A stretch of 64,000 bases of DNA from the NCBI RefSeq assembly GCF_004795015.1, contig NZ_SSBI01000006.1, forward strand, positions 124,001 through 188,000. The letters run 5' to 3'. Within the stretch, counting starts at the first letter, position 1, and each line of letters begins with the position of its first letter. The position numbers and the translations under genes are program-made. Under the pieces are notes generated by a model. That model saw nothing but the letters and a program-made list of their open reading frames with translations. It ran no database searches and was not told the origin of the DNA. This DNA is from Streptomyces sp. A1277. GTDB taxonomy: Bacteria > Actinomycetota > Actinomycetes > Streptomycetales > Streptomycetaceae. This document shows positions 50,531 to 58,941 of this stretch, one piece after another.

Positions 50531-50546
50531 CTGAGCAAGCGCTTAG
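50531..50546. promoter_or_regulatory. TetR operator 2 upstream of tetR
   Basis: CTGAGCAAGCGCTTAG, identical to 49238-49253. The core AAGCGCTT is a perfect palindrome. Confidence 0.82.
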
Positions 50547-50568
50547 GGGAACTTGCGCGGGTGGGGTC

Positions 50569-50859
50569 TCAGAGCTTCTGGAACGGGTCGTGCTCGGCGA
50601 GGATCTTCTCCAGGCGGGCCTGGTCGACCCGGCTGACCAGCTGGCCCGCCTCCTGCCGGTCCCTGATGACCTTGGCCAGGGTGAAGGCGGACGTGACGAG
50701 ATAGAGGACGCCGATGGCGAGGAAACCGCGCACCCAGGCATCGGCGTCGAGGCAGTAGATTCCGAGGGTCACCGCACCCATCGCGATCCCGAAGGACGCG
50801 ACGGCCTGCCCGTAGTAGGCCGCGGTGTTCTGCTGTCTGACCGGTGTCGTCTCACTCAT
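50569..50859 (-). CDS. YiaA/YiaB-type two-helix inner membrane protein
   Basis: A 96-aa protein starting MSETTPVRQQNTAAYYGQAV. Two membrane helices, AYYGQAVASFGIAMGAVTLGIYCL and AWVRGFLAIGVLYLVTSAFTLAKV, are joined by a short loop, matching the YiaAB two-helix domain; residues 70-96 form a charged cytoplasmic tail. An upstream in-frame Met would add 11 residues (50892) but has no ribosome-binding site. Function unknown; it lies between the tetR gene and the convergent end of acyl-CoA dehydrogenase transcription. Confidence 0.8.
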   Translation of the reverse strand: MSETTPVRQQNTAAYYGQAVASFGIAMGAVTLGIYCLDADAWVRGFLAIGVLYLVTSAFTLAKVIRDRQEAGQLVSRVDQARLEKILAEHDPFQKL

Positions 50860-50917
50860 GCGCCCAGCATCCGGGAGCATGGCGCACGCCACATCCGTGC
50901 GGATACTCAGATGGTAC

Positions 50918-52069
50918 TCAGAACGCGGAGACCCCCGTCAGGGCCCGGCCGATGATCAGCTTCTGGATCTGGCTGGTGCCCTCGTAGAGCGTCATCACCC
51001 GGGCGTCCCGCAGCAGCTTGCCGACCGGGTACTCGTCGATGTAGCCGTAGCCGCCGAAGACCTGGAGGGCGTTGTTGGCGGCGCGGACGGCGGCTTCGGA
51101 GGCGAAGAGCTTCGCCCGGGACGCGGCGGTGGCGAAGTCCTGGCCCCGGTCGACGAGGTCGGCGACCCGCCAGGTCAGCAGGCGTGCGGCCTCGACGTCC
51201 ACGGAGATGTCGCTGATGAGTTCCTGGACCAGCTGGTAGCCCGCTATGGGCCTGCCGAACTGCTCGCGCTCGCCGGCGTATCCGACGGCCGCGTCCAGAG
51301 CGGCCCGGGCGATGCCGACGCAGCCGGCCGCCACCGACATCCGCCCCTTGGCCAGGGCGGACATGGCGATGGAGAAGCCCTTGCCCTCGGGGCCCATCAG
51401 GGCGGTGGCGGGTACGCGGACGTCCTCCAGCACCAGTTCGGCCGTGGCCTGGCCGCGCAGCCCGAGCTTGCCGTGGATGGTGCGGCGGGTGAGGCCGGGG
51501 GTGTCCGTGGGGACCAGGAAGGCGGAGATGCCCTTGTGGCCGGGGGTGTCGTTGGTGCGGGCGAAGAGCAGCACCACGTCGGCCCAGGTGCCATTGGTGA
51601 TGAACATCTTGCTGCCGTTGACGACGTAGTCCGCGCCGGCCCGCACGGCCCTGGTCGTCAGGCCGCCCGCGTCCGAGCCGGTGCCGGGCTCGGTCAGGCC
51701 GAAGCAGCCGATGGCGTCGCCCGAGGTCAGCCGGGGCAGCCACTGCCGCTTCTGCTCCTCGTCGCCCCAGGCCGCGACGGTCTTGGCGACCAGGCCGAGG
51801 GAGACCGAGACGATGCCGCGCACCGAGGAGTCGCCCCGGCCCAGCTCCTCGGTCACCAGGCAGTACGCGAGGTGGTCGCCGCCGGAGCCGCCGTACTCCT
51901 CCGGGACGGTCAGGCCGAGGAAGCCGAGGGCGCCGAGCTTCTTCACGATCGACTTGTCGACGTTCTCGGACCGGTCCCACTCGACGGCGTACGGGGCGAC
52001 GTCGCGGGCGACGAAGTCCTCGGCGAGCCGGCGGACGGCCTCCTGCTCCTCGCTGAGCTCCAGATTCAT
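50918..52069 (-). CDS. Acyl-CoA dehydrogenase (fatty-acid type)
   Basis: A 383-aa dehydrogenase, MNLELSEEQEAVRRLAEDFV, from ATG at 52069 after GGAGGG; a GTG at 52078 leaves no room for a ribosome-binding site. Motifs are GCFGLTEPGTGSDAGGLTT, SKMFITNGTWADV, GKGFSIAMSALAKGRMSVAA, REQFGRPIAGYQ and the base/flavin-site VMTLYEGTSQIQKL with the usual catalytic Glu in YEGTS. It catalyses the first step of acyl-CoA beta-oxidation with an electron-transfer flavoprotein. It is divergent from a TetR gene over a 20-bp palindrome, and that site also controls the ALDH/ADH operon. Confidence 0.93.
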   Translation of the reverse strand: MNLELSEEQEAVRRLAEDFVARDVAPYAVEWDRSENVDKSIVKKLGALGFLGLTVPEEYGGSGGDHLAYCLVTEELGRGDSSVRGIVSVSLGLVAKTVAAWGDEEQKRQWLPRLTSGDAIGCFGLTEPGTGSDAGGLTTRAVRAGADYVVNGSKMFITNGTWADVVLLFARTNDTPGHKGISAFLVPTDTPGLTRRTIHGKLGLRGQATAELVLEDVRVPATALMGPEGKGFSIAMSALAKGRMSVAAGCVGIARAALDAAVGYAGEREQFGRPIAGYQLVQELISDISVDVEAARLLTWRVADLVDRGQDFATAASRAKLFASEAAVRAANNALQVFGGYGYIDEYPVGKLLRDARVMTLYEGTSQIQKLIIGRALTGVSAF

Positions 52070-52087
52070 CGGCCGCACCCTCCCTCG

Positions 52088-52107
52088 AAATTAGCACTGC
52101 TAGTTTT
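52088..52107. promoter_or_regulatory. TetR operator 3, copy between acyl-CoA dehydrogenase and tetR
   Basis: AAATTAGCACTGCTAGTTTT is a near-palindrome, 17 of 20 bases identical to 55359-55378. It overlaps the -35 region of the tetR promoter and lies 19 bases before the dehydrogenase start. Confidence 0.82.
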
Positions 52108-52121
52108 AGGTTCGCAGGGCC

Positions 52122-52127
52122 TACTAT
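52122..52127 (+). promoter_or_regulatory. Leaderless -10 box of tetR 3
   Basis: TACTAT ends seven bases before the ATG at 52135 and matches the -10 consensus at five of six positions. Operator 3 ends 14 bases upstream. Confidence 0.6.
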
Positions 52128-52134
52128 GTGCCGC

Positions 52135-52800
52135 ATGGCCCGCCCGCGCAAGCCCCTCCTGAGCAGAGAACGCATCGTCGAGAAGGCGAGCGCCCTCGTG
52201 GACGCCGAGGGTCTGGACGCCGTGTCGACCCGCCGCCTGGCGGCCGAACTGGGGGTCAGCGGGCCCTCCTTGTACAACCACTTCCGCAACAAGGACGAGA
52301 TCCTGGACGCGGTCGCCGACTCCGTCTCCGCACAGGTCGACCTGTCGATGTTCGAGGAGTCCGATCCGCGCGACTGGCGGGCCGCCCTGCACGACTGGGC
52401 GGTCTCCTACCGTGCGGCGCTCGCCGAGCACCCGCACATCGTCCCGGTGCTCGCCCAGGGCCCCGGACGGCGGCCGGCCGGGCTGCGGGTGGCGGACGCG
52501 GTGTTCGGCGCGATGGTGCGCGCGGGGTGGCCGCCGGCCCAGGCCACGTACATCGGCGCCCTGATGCGCTACTTCGTCACCGGCTCGGCGCTCGGCTCCT
52601 TCGCCCGGGGTTTCGTGGACGACGAGACGGCGTACGACCCCGCCGACTACCCGCACCTGGGCCAGGCCCACCTGCTGGCCGAGCGGCGCCAGCAGGTGGA
52701 CGAGGGGGCCTTCGAGACGGGGCTGCGGGCCCTGGTGGACGGGCTCGTGCTCCAGTACGAGCAGCTGGAGCCCGCCGCCCCTTCCGCCCCGAGTCGCTAG
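52135..52800 (+). CDS. TetR-family regulator 3 (ACAD/ALDH/ADH regulon)
   Basis: A 221-aa TetR repressor. I take ATG at 52135 (MARPRKPLLSRERIVEKASA), because TACTAT as a -10 box fits a leaderless message; an ATG at 52126 would lie in that box. The helix-turn-helix is in STRRLAAELGVSGPSLYNHF (about 31-50). The C-terminal domain is of the TetR_C type with ligand unknown. Divergent from the acyl-CoA dehydrogenase gene; the 20-bp palindrome 52088-52107 is its probable autoregulatory operator. The stop TAG shares the CTAG tetranucleotide with the stop of the convergent ADH gene. Confidence 0.9.
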   Translation: MARPRKPLLSRERIVEKASALVDAEGLDAVSTRRLAAELGVSGPSLYNHFRNKDEILDAVADSVSAQVDLSMFEESDPRDWRAALHDWAVSYRAALAEHPHIVPVLAQGPGRRPAGLRVADAVFGAMVRAGWPPAQATYIGALMRYFVTGSALGSFARGFVDDETAYDPADYPHLGQAHLLAERRQQVDEGAFETGLRALVDGLVLQYEQLEPAAPSAPSR

Positions 52801-53876
52801 AAGACCACCAGCGCCCGGCCACCCCTTCCCGCGATCATGTGGTCGAAGGCGGCCGGGATGCCGTCCAGGGCGATCCGCTCGGTGACCATCATGGAGAGGT
52901 CGAAGCGGCCGGCGCGGATGTGGTCGGCCAGCACCGACAGGTCGCGGGCCGGGTCGCTGTCGCCGTAGACGCAGCCCGCCAGGGTCCGGCCCCAGTGGAA
53001 GATCTCCAGGGCGTTGAACGTCACCTGCTGGTCCTTGCCGCCGATGCCGACGACCGTGGTGCGGCCGCCCCGGCGGGTGGACTCCCAGGCGCTTCGGATG
53101 GTGGCGGCGCGGCCCACGCACTCGACGGCCACGTCCGCGCCCTGCCCGCCGGTGAGCGCCCGGACGTCGCGGGGTGTGGTGTCGGAGGCGACGACGTAGT
53201 CGGTGGCGCCCGCCCGGCGGGCCAGCTCCTCCTTCTCCCGGGAGACGTCCACCGCGACGATCTTCGACGCGCCGGCGATCCGGGCGGCCTGGAGGACGGC
53301 GAGGCCGACGCCCCCGATGCCGAAGACGACCACGGTCTCGCCCGCGCGGACCCGGGCGCTGTGGTGGACCGCGCCGTACCCGGTGAGCACCGCGCAGCCG
53401 AGCAGCGCCGCGTCGGTGAGCGGGATGCCGTCCGGGGCGGGCAGCACGCAGTTGCCGGCGACGACGGTCTCCTCGGCGAACGCGGCGACGTTCAGCCCGG
53501 GGTGCAGCTCGGTGCCGTCCGCGGTGCGGGCGTGGATGTTCGACGCGCCGGCCAGGGCCCGCGCGCAGAGCCAGACCTCCCCGATCCCGCAGTGGTGGCA
53601 GCTCCCGCAGGAGGGCGCCCAGTTGAGGACCACGCCGTCGCCGGGCGCGACATGGGTGACGCCTTCGCCGACCGAGACGACGGTGCCGGCGCCCTCGTGG
53701 CCGAGGACGGCCGGGACGGGCACCCGCATCGTGCCGTTGGACAGCGAGAGGTCGGAGTGGCAGACCCCGGCGGCGGCGAGGCGGACGCGCACCTGCCCGG
53801 GGCCGGGCTCCGGCAGGGTGATGTCGGTGATCTCCAGCGGAGCTCCGACGGCGGACAGTACGGCGGCGCGGACCAC
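52797..53876 (-). CDS. Zinc-dependent alcohol dehydrogenase
   Basis: A 359-aa class III-like zinc MDR alcohol dehydrogenase, started by GTG at 53876 (VVRAAVLSAVGAPLEITDIT) after AAGGAG. Catalytic zinc ligands are in AGVCHSDLS and VLGHEGAGTV; the structural zinc set is CGSCHHCGIGEVWLC. Rossmann motif GIGGVGLAVLQAARIAG follows. It is second gene of an operon with the aldehyde dehydrogenase (42-base gap). Together they would oxidise an alcohol to the acid. It is distinct from the mycothiol-dependent mscR at 24922. Confidence 0.9.
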   Translation of the reverse strand: MVRAAVLSAVGAPLEITDITLPEPGPGQVRVRLAAAGVCHSDLSLSNGTMRVPVPAVLGHEGAGTVVSVGEGVTHVAPGDGVVLNWAPSCGSCHHCGIGEVWLCARALAGASNIHARTADGTELHPGLNVAAFAEETVVAGNCVLPAPDGIPLTDAALLGCAVLTGYGAVHHSARVRAGETVVVFGIGGVGLAVLQAARIAGASKIVAVDVSREKEELARRAGATDYVVASDTTPRDVRALTGGQGADVAVECVGRAATIRSAWESTRRGGRTTVVGIGGKDQQVTFNALEIFHWGRTLAGCVYGDSDPARDLSVLADHIRAGRFDLSMMVTERIALDGIPAAFDHMIAGRGGRALVVF

Positions 53877-53917
53877 GGACTGGCTCCTTGCTGATCGGTG
53901 TTGCGGGATCGGGGCGC

Positions 53918-55312
53918 TCAGAACTGGAGGGACTTGGTCTGGAGGTACTCGGCCAGGCCGTGCGCGCCGAGTTCGCGGCCGACGCCGGACTGCTTGTAGC
54001 CGCCGAAGGGCGCGAGCGGGTTGAAGCGGCCGCCGTTGATGTCGACCTGGCCGGTGTCCATCCGGCGGGCGAAGGCGACGGCCTCCGCGTCGTCGGCGGC
54101 CCAGACGGCGCCGGCGAGCCCGTACACCGTGTCGTTGGCGATGCGCAGCGCGTCCGCCTCGTCCTCGTACTTCAGGATCGAGACGACGGGGCCGAAGATC
54201 TCCTCGCGGGCGATGGTCATCTCCGGGGTGACGTCGGCGAACACCGTGGGGCTGACGTAGTACCCGGTGGGCAGCGGGGCCTCGGGGCCACCGGCGACGA
54301 GGCGGGCGCCCTCCTCGATGCCCTTCTCGATGTAACCGCGCACCCGGGCCTGCTGCTTGGCGTTGACGAGCGGGCCGACCCGCTCCCCGGGCACGTACCT
54401 GGCGACGGCCTGCGAGGCGAGCGCCACGGCCTCCTCGTACCGGTCGGCGTCCACCAGCATCCGGGTCCAGGCGCTGCACGTCTGGCCGGAGTTGGACATC
54501 ACGTTGGCGACGCCGGTGTTGACGGCCTTGGCGAGGTCGGCGCCGGGCAGGATGACGTTGGCGGACTTGCCGCCCAGCTCCAGCGCGACGCGCTTGACCG
54601 CGCCGCCGGCGGTGGCGCCGATCTGCCGGCCGACCGCGGTGGAGCCGGTGAACGAGACCAGGTCGACGTCCGCGTGCTCGGCGAGGGCCTGTCCGGCGAC
54701 CGGGCCGAGGCCGGTGACCAGGTTGAAGACGCCCGCGGGCAGCCCGGCCTCCTCGGCGGCCTCGGCGAAGAGCTGCGCGGTGAGCGGGGTGTCCTCGGCG
54801 GGCTTGAGGACGACCGTGCAGCCGGCGGCCAGCGCGGGGGCGACCTTCGCGACGATCTGGTGCAGCGGGTAGTTCCACGGGGTGATCGCGCCGACGACGC
54901 CGACGGGCTCCAGGAAGACCGTGGAGTTGCCGTGCCGCTCCTCGAAGGCGTACGTGGCGGCGAGCTCGGCGTACGAGCCGGCGACCAGGACCGGCAGGCC
55001 CGCGTGCACCGTCTGCGACAGCTTGAGCGGCGCGCCCAGTTCGGCGGTGACCGTCTCGGCGATCTCCTCCGCGCGGGCGGCCAGCACATCGCGCAGCGCC
55101 CCGATGCGGGCGGCGCGCTCGGCGGGCGGGGTGGCGGCCCAGCCGGGGAAGGCGGCGCGCGCGGCCCGTACCGCGGCGTCGACGTCCTCGGCGGTGCCGG
55201 CCGGGACGTGGGCGATGACCTGCTCGTCCGCCGGATTCACGACCGCGATCGTGTCCGTTCCCGCGGCGGGCCGCCATGCGCCGCCGATGTACATACCGTC
55301 GTGGGCCTTCAT
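53918..55312 (-). CDS. Aldehyde dehydrogenase
   Basis: A 464-aa NAD(P)-dependent aldehyde dehydrogenase ([20 protein letters not shown]), GGAAGGA before ATG. Motifs are [10 protein letters not shown], the cofactor-binding FTGSTAVG, the general base Glu in [10 protein letters not shown] and the catalytic Cys in [11 protein letters not shown]. The C-terminal [15 protein letters not shown] is typical. It belongs to the ALDH subset that oxidises aliphatic or aromatic aldehydes. It heads an operon with the zinc ADH, expressed from a promoter covered by the 20-bp TetR palindrome 55359-55378. Confidence 0.93.
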   Translation of the reverse strand: MKAHDGMYIGGAWRPAAGTDTIAVVNPADEQVIAHVPAGTAEDVDAAVRAARAAFPGWAATPPAERAARIGALRDVLAARAEEIAETVTAELGAPLKLSQTVHAGLPVLVAGSYAELAATYAFEERHGNSTVFLEPVGVVGAITPWNYPLHQIVAKVAPALAAGCTVVLKPAEDTPLTAQLFAEAAEEAGLPAGVFNLVTGLGPVAGQALAEHADVDLVSFTGSTAVGRQIGATAGGAVKRVALELGGKSANVILPGADLAKAVNTGVANVMSNSGQTCSAWTRMLVDADRYEEAVALASQAVARYVPGERVGPLVNAKQQARVRGYIEKGIEEGARLVAGGPEAPLPTGYYVSPTVFADVTPEMTIAREEIFGPVVSILKYEDEADALRIANDTVYGLAGAVWAADDAEAVAFARRMDTGQVDINGGRFNPLAPFGGYKQSGVGRELGAHGLAEYLQTKSLQF

Positions 55313-55358
55313 CGCTGTTCCTTCCGGGCACGGTGACGGACGGGATCGTCCGATCCCC

Positions 55359-55378
55359 AAACTAGCGCTGTTAGTTTT
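55359..55378. promoter_or_regulatory. TetR operator 3, copy upstream of aldehyde dehydrogenase
   Basis: AAACTAGCGCTGTTAGTTTT, a near-palindrome identical at 17 of 20 positions to 52088-52107. It is 47 bases upstream of the ALDH start. Confidence 0.82.
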
Positions 55379-55413
55379 CAGGCGCCAGAGACCTCCGTCA
55401 CGTGCCGGGCCCG

Positions 55414-55440
55414 CCCGCCGCCGCATGGGCCGGCGGCGGG
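55414..55440 (-). terminator. Terminator after the ABC ATPase gene
   Basis: CCCGCCGCCG (55414-55423) pairs with CGGCGGCGGG (55431-55440), loop CATGGGC, 15 bases after the stop of the ABC ATPase gene and before the ALDH promoter. Confidence 0.72.
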
Positions 55441-55454
55441 GTCCCGGGCGCGCG

Positions 55455-56816
55455 CTACACGTCCAGGCCGGGCACGTCCTTCGGCAGCGGGCAGATCCGG
55501 CGGCCCCGGTGGTCGAAGACGTACAGGTGCGCGAGGTCGACCAGGAGGGGCACCTGTCCCCCGGTGCGCAGCCGCATGTCGGGGCCGGTGCGCACGACGA
55601 GGTCGCTGGAGGTGACGGCGGGGCGGTCCGGGCTGTGCGCGCCCGGCGGCAGCATGTCGGTGTCCGGGGCGTCCAGGACGGCGACGGAGCCCCCTCCCAC
55701 ATAGCCGGCGGCGCGCTCCTTGATCCGCTCCAGCACTCCGGCGCCGCCCTGGCCGCCGCGGCGCCTGCGCACGGTCGCCCGGTCGGTGCGGGCGGACTCC
55801 AGCTCCGGCACGACGGCGGGCTGCGAGCCGGTGTTGAGGTGGACCAGCGCCTCGTGGCCCTGGTACTCGACGTGCTCGACGATGCCGCTGAGCGCGACCT
55901 CTCCGGGGCGGGCCTGGCTGGGCGGGGCGATCCGGACCGCCTCCGAGCGCAGCCCGACGATGATCCGGCGGCCCTGCTGGATGCGGAGCAGCTGGTGGTC
56001 GGGGCTGAGCGGCTCGGGCAGCGGGAGGCGCTGGCGGCCGAGGTCGATCGACATCCGGCCTTCCAGGGGCGCGTGCACGACGGCCTGGAGCAGGTTGATC
56101 CGCGGGGTCCCGATGAACGCGGCGACGAACACATTCTCCGGCAGGGCGTACACCTCGCGCGGCGGGCTGACCTGCTGGAGCACCCCGCCGCGCATCACGG
56201 CGACCCGGTGGCCGAGCGACATGGCCTCGGCCTGGTCGTGGGTCACGTAGACGGTGGTGACGCCGAGTTCCTTGGTGAGCTGGGAGATCTCGGCGCGCAG
56301 GTGGTTGCGGAGCTTGGCGTCGAGGTTGGAGAGCGGCTCGTCCATGAGGAACGCGGACGGCTGGCGCGAAATCGCCCGTCCCATCGCCACCCGCTGGCGC
56401 TCACCACCGGAGAGCTGGCCGGGCAGCCGGTCCAGGATCCGCTCGATGCCGAGCATCCTGGCGGTGTTCTCGATGCGCTCGTTGTGGTCCTGGCGCGGAT
56501 TCTCCAGCTTCAGCGGGAAGCCGATGTTGGCCCGGTTGGTCATGGTCGGGTAGAGCGCGAAGTTCTGGAAGACCATGGCCATCTCGCGTTCGCGAGGGGT
56601 GAGGTGGTTGGCCGGTTCGCCGTCGAGCAGGACCTCGCCCTCGGTGATGTCCTCCAGGCCCGCGATCATGCGGAGCACGGTCGACTTGCCGCAGCCCGAG
56701 GGGCCCAGCAGGACGACGAACTCACCCGGGTCGATGGAGAGCGAGAGACGGTCGACGGCGCGCGAGGACCGTCCGTAGGTCTTGCTGACGTTGTTCAGAG
56801 TGATGGCGCGAGTCAT
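55455..56816 (-). CDS. Carbohydrate ABC transporter ATP-binding protein, MsiK-like, orphan
   Basis: A 453-aa ATPase for a binding-protein-dependent sugar importer. The nucleotide-binding domain (1-240) has Walker A GPSGCGKST, Q-loop FQNFALYP, signature LSGGERQRVAMGRA, Walker B SAFLMDEPLSNLDAK and the switch His in VTHDQAEAM. The TOBE/regulatory part (245-453) is about 80 residues longer than in MsiK (about 370-380 aa). The added segment, RTDRATVRRRRGGQGGAGVL to about residue 395, is Arg/Gly-rich and probably disordered. No permease or binding protein lies near, as for multiplex ATPases such as MsiK. A tetR gene lies upstream on the same strand. Confidence 0.88.
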   Translation of the reverse strand: MTRAITLNNVSKTYGRSSRAVDRLSLSIDPGEFVVLLGPSGCGKSTVLRMIAGLEDITEGEVLLDGEPANHLTPREREMAMVFQNFALYPTMTNRANIGFPLKLENPRQDHNERIENTARMLGIERILDRLPGQLSGGERQRVAMGRAISRQPSAFLMDEPLSNLDAKLRNHLRAEISQLTKELGVTTVYVTHDQAEAMSLGHRVAVMRGGVLQQVSPPREVYALPENVFVAAFIGTPRINLLQAVVHAPLEGRMSIDLGRQRLPLPEPLSPDHQLLRIQQGRRIIVGLRSEAVRIAPPSQARPGEVALSGIVEHVEYQGHEALVHLNTGSQPAVVPELESARTDRATVRRRRGGQGGAGVLERIKERAAGYVGGGSVAVLDAPDTDMLPPGAHSPDRPAVTSSDLVVRTGPDMRLRTGGQVPLLVDLAHLYVFDHRGRRICPLPKDVPGLDV

Positions 56817-56954
56817 GTGTTCCGCCCGTGAAGGATGGTGGTGGAGCGGTGGGGAGCGGCAGCAGTGGCCTGAAATTAACCCACTACGCCGCGTGAGGGA
56901 ATGACTCGCGCAAAGGTTGGGCGGTCCCTCCGGAGGTTCACAGCTCCGGCGTGC

Positions 56955-57575
56955 TCAATCGAGCGTCCGCGCGAGGTAGGCGTGGATCAGCACCCGGGTC
57001 TCGGCGACGATCGCGGTGTCACCGGACGGGTCGGTGCGGAAGGCGAGTTTGAGCAGGGCGTCGGCGGCCTCGACGCAGACCAGGATGGACCGCAGCAGGT
57101 CCTCGTCGGCCGCCCGGCCGAGCTGCCCGGCGAGGAGTTCGGTGAGCCGGCCCGCGACCCGCTGGTTGGCGTCGTCGGCCGGGTCCTCGTCGGGCGCGGG
57201 GGCCCCGAAGTCGACCAGGGCGAAGCCGGGGACGGAGCGCTTCATGGCCAGGTACTCGTCCAGCACGGCGTCGATCGCGCCCCGCCAGTCGGTGGCCTCG
57301 ACGGCGGTCAGGCGGTCGGTGATGCGTTCGGCGTAGCTGTCCAGGTTGCGCCGGGCGAGCGCGTCGGCCAGCGCCCGCTTGTTGGAGAAGAAGCGGTAGA
57401 CGGATCCGATGGGCACCCCGGCGCGTGCGGCCACCGCCCGGGTGGAGAGCTGCTCGTAGCCGGTCTCGTCCAGGAGTTCGGCGCAGGCGTCGAGTATCCG
57501 GGCGAGGCGTTCTGCGCTGCGCTGCTGCACCGGGGTGCGGCGGAGGTTCGTGTTCGCGTGGGGCACGCCTTCCAT
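56955..57575 (-). CDS. TetR-family regulator
   Basis: A 206-aa TetR repressor (MEGVPHANTNLRRTPVQQRS). The helix-turn-helix is in STRAVAARAGVPIGSVYRFF (about 44-63). C-terminal ligand domain 70-206; ligand not readable. The stop is 138 bases before the ABC ATPase start on the same strand, so control of that gene is possible. GGAGG is 11 bases before the ATG. No repeated operator was found near it. Confidence 0.87.
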   Translation of the reverse strand: MEGVPHANTNLRRTPVQQRSAERLARILDACAELLDETGYEQLSTRAVAARAGVPIGSVYRFFSNKRALADALARRNLDSYAERITDRLTAVEATDWRGAIDAVLDEYLAMKRSVPGFALVDFGAPAPDEDPADDANQRVAGRLTELLAGQLGRAADEDLLRSILVCVEAADALLKLAFRTDPSGDTAIVAETRVLIHAYLARTLD

Positions 57576-57618
57576 GATGCCGTGGGCCTCCTGCGCGGCG
57601 GGCGGGGGTGGGTGGCAC

Positions 57619-58941
57619 TCAGGCGATGAGCAGGGCGAGACCTCCGACGGTGTACGCGATCATCAGGACCAGCAGCGGGAGTTGGCCGACGACGGCGCGC
57701 CCGGACGGCAGGAGCCGTACGGACCTGTCGTGCGCGGCGATGACCCCGAGGACGTGTCCGGTGACGATGGCGACGACCTGGAGGGTGGCGACGCCGCCGG
57801 GCCCGAGGGGCGGTTCGGGCGGGGCGGGGCGGTCGGCGCCGAGCGCCAGCTCGACGGTGTGCGGGCCCTCGGTGGCGAAGAGCGTGAAGTAGTGGGCGAC
57901 GAGGTAGCCGAGGGCGATCGGCACCAGCGAGTGCGCGAACGCGGTGAGCGGGTGGGGCAGCCGCCCGCAGACGAGCCGGGTGGCACCCGCACAGAGCCCG
58001 TAGAGGGTGGCGACGAGGGCGACGGCGCCGAGGAGCCCGAGGGTGGCGGTGGTGGTGCGGCCGAGCGCGGACGTCTGGACGGTGGTGATCCAGCGGGGCG
58101 CGTCGGAGAAGCCGTCGTACGCGGTGGAGCCGAGCATCACGCAGACGGTGGCGACGAGCCCGGGGAGCTGGGGCGTGGCGTCGAGCCCGTTGAACGGGGA
58201 GCGCAGGACCAGGCGTCGCGGGCCGGACGGGACTTCACGGGCACGGCCGAGCGGGGAGAGCCGGGCGAGGAGGCCCGAGTACGCCTCGAAGGCGTCGGCG
58301 TGGTCGAACCAGTGGGCCCCGTACAGGGCGGCGCCCGTGAGGTGGACGGCGGCGTAGAGGCCGAGGAACAGCAGCAGGGCGGTGGGCGACGCCGGGTCGG
58401 GGGCGACGAGTTCGAGCCAGGTGAAGGCGAGGAGGCCGGCCGCCGCGGGCCACATGCCGAGGCGTGCGGGCAGCGGGCGGCCGGTGTCCGGGTCGCGCCC
58501 GAGGGCCCGGCAGCCGAGGAGGTGCAGGGTGCGCAGCGGGTTGAGCAGCCGCCAGACGGGCCCGAGGAGCAGCGAGGCGGGGACGAGCCCGACCCACAGG
58601 AGCACGTAGACGGCTCCGGGCGCCGGGTTGCGGTCCGCGTCGGCGGGCCCGATGAGCAGGTTGAGCACGACGAGGAGCGCGGCGGCCAGGCCGAGCGCGC
58701 GGGCGGTGACACGCGTGGCGCGGGCGTCGGCCGCGCGCTGGAGCGCGGCCGGCAGCGGGCGGCCCGCGCTCTCGCCCCGGAACCGGGAGTCCGACCAGAG
58801 CAGGCCGAGCGCCAGGAACGAGACGAAGAGCGCGGCGAAGGCCCCCGCGAAGGCGTAGAACGGCGAGAGGGGCAGATCGTGCTGGGCCCCGATGCCGTGG
58901 GCGAGGACGCTCACGGCACCGGGGGCGGGGGCGCCCGTCAT
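57619..58941 (-). CDS. Polytopic membrane protein of a three-gene surface operon
   Basis: A 440-aa membrane protein with about 11 predicted helices (examples FAGAFAALFVSFLALGLLW, VYVLLWVGLVPASLLLGPVW, LGLLGAVALVATLYGLCAG, PLLVLMIAYTVGGLALLIA). A conserved looking LVAHYFTLFATEG lies in a loop at about residue 345, and HWFDHADAFEAYSGLLARLSP in an earlier one; His and Asp residues in these could bind a metal or cofactor. The family is not recognised with certainty. The start overlaps the stop of the lipoprotein gene by ATGA; the three genes 61870-57619 are one operon. Confidence 0.8.
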   Translation of the reverse strand: MTGAPAPGAVSVLAHGIGAQHDLPLSPFYAFAGAFAALFVSFLALGLLWSDSRFRGESAGRPLPAALQRAADARATRVTARALGLAAALLVVLNLLIGPADADRNPAPGAVYVLLWVGLVPASLLLGPVWRLLNPLRTLHLLGCRALGRDPDTGRPLPARLGMWPAAAGLLAFTWLELVAPDPASPTALLLFLGLYAAVHLTGAALYGAHWFDHADAFEAYSGLLARLSPLGRAREVPSGPRRLVLRSPFNGLDATPQLPGLVATVCVMLGSTAYDGFSDAPRWITTVQTSALGRTTTATLGLLGAVALVATLYGLCAGATRLVCGRLPHPLTAFAHSLVPIALGYLVAHYFTLFATEGPHTVELALGADRPAPPEPPLGPGGVATLQVVAIVTGHVLGVIAAHDRSVRLLPSGRAVVGQLPLLVLMIAYTVGGLALLIA

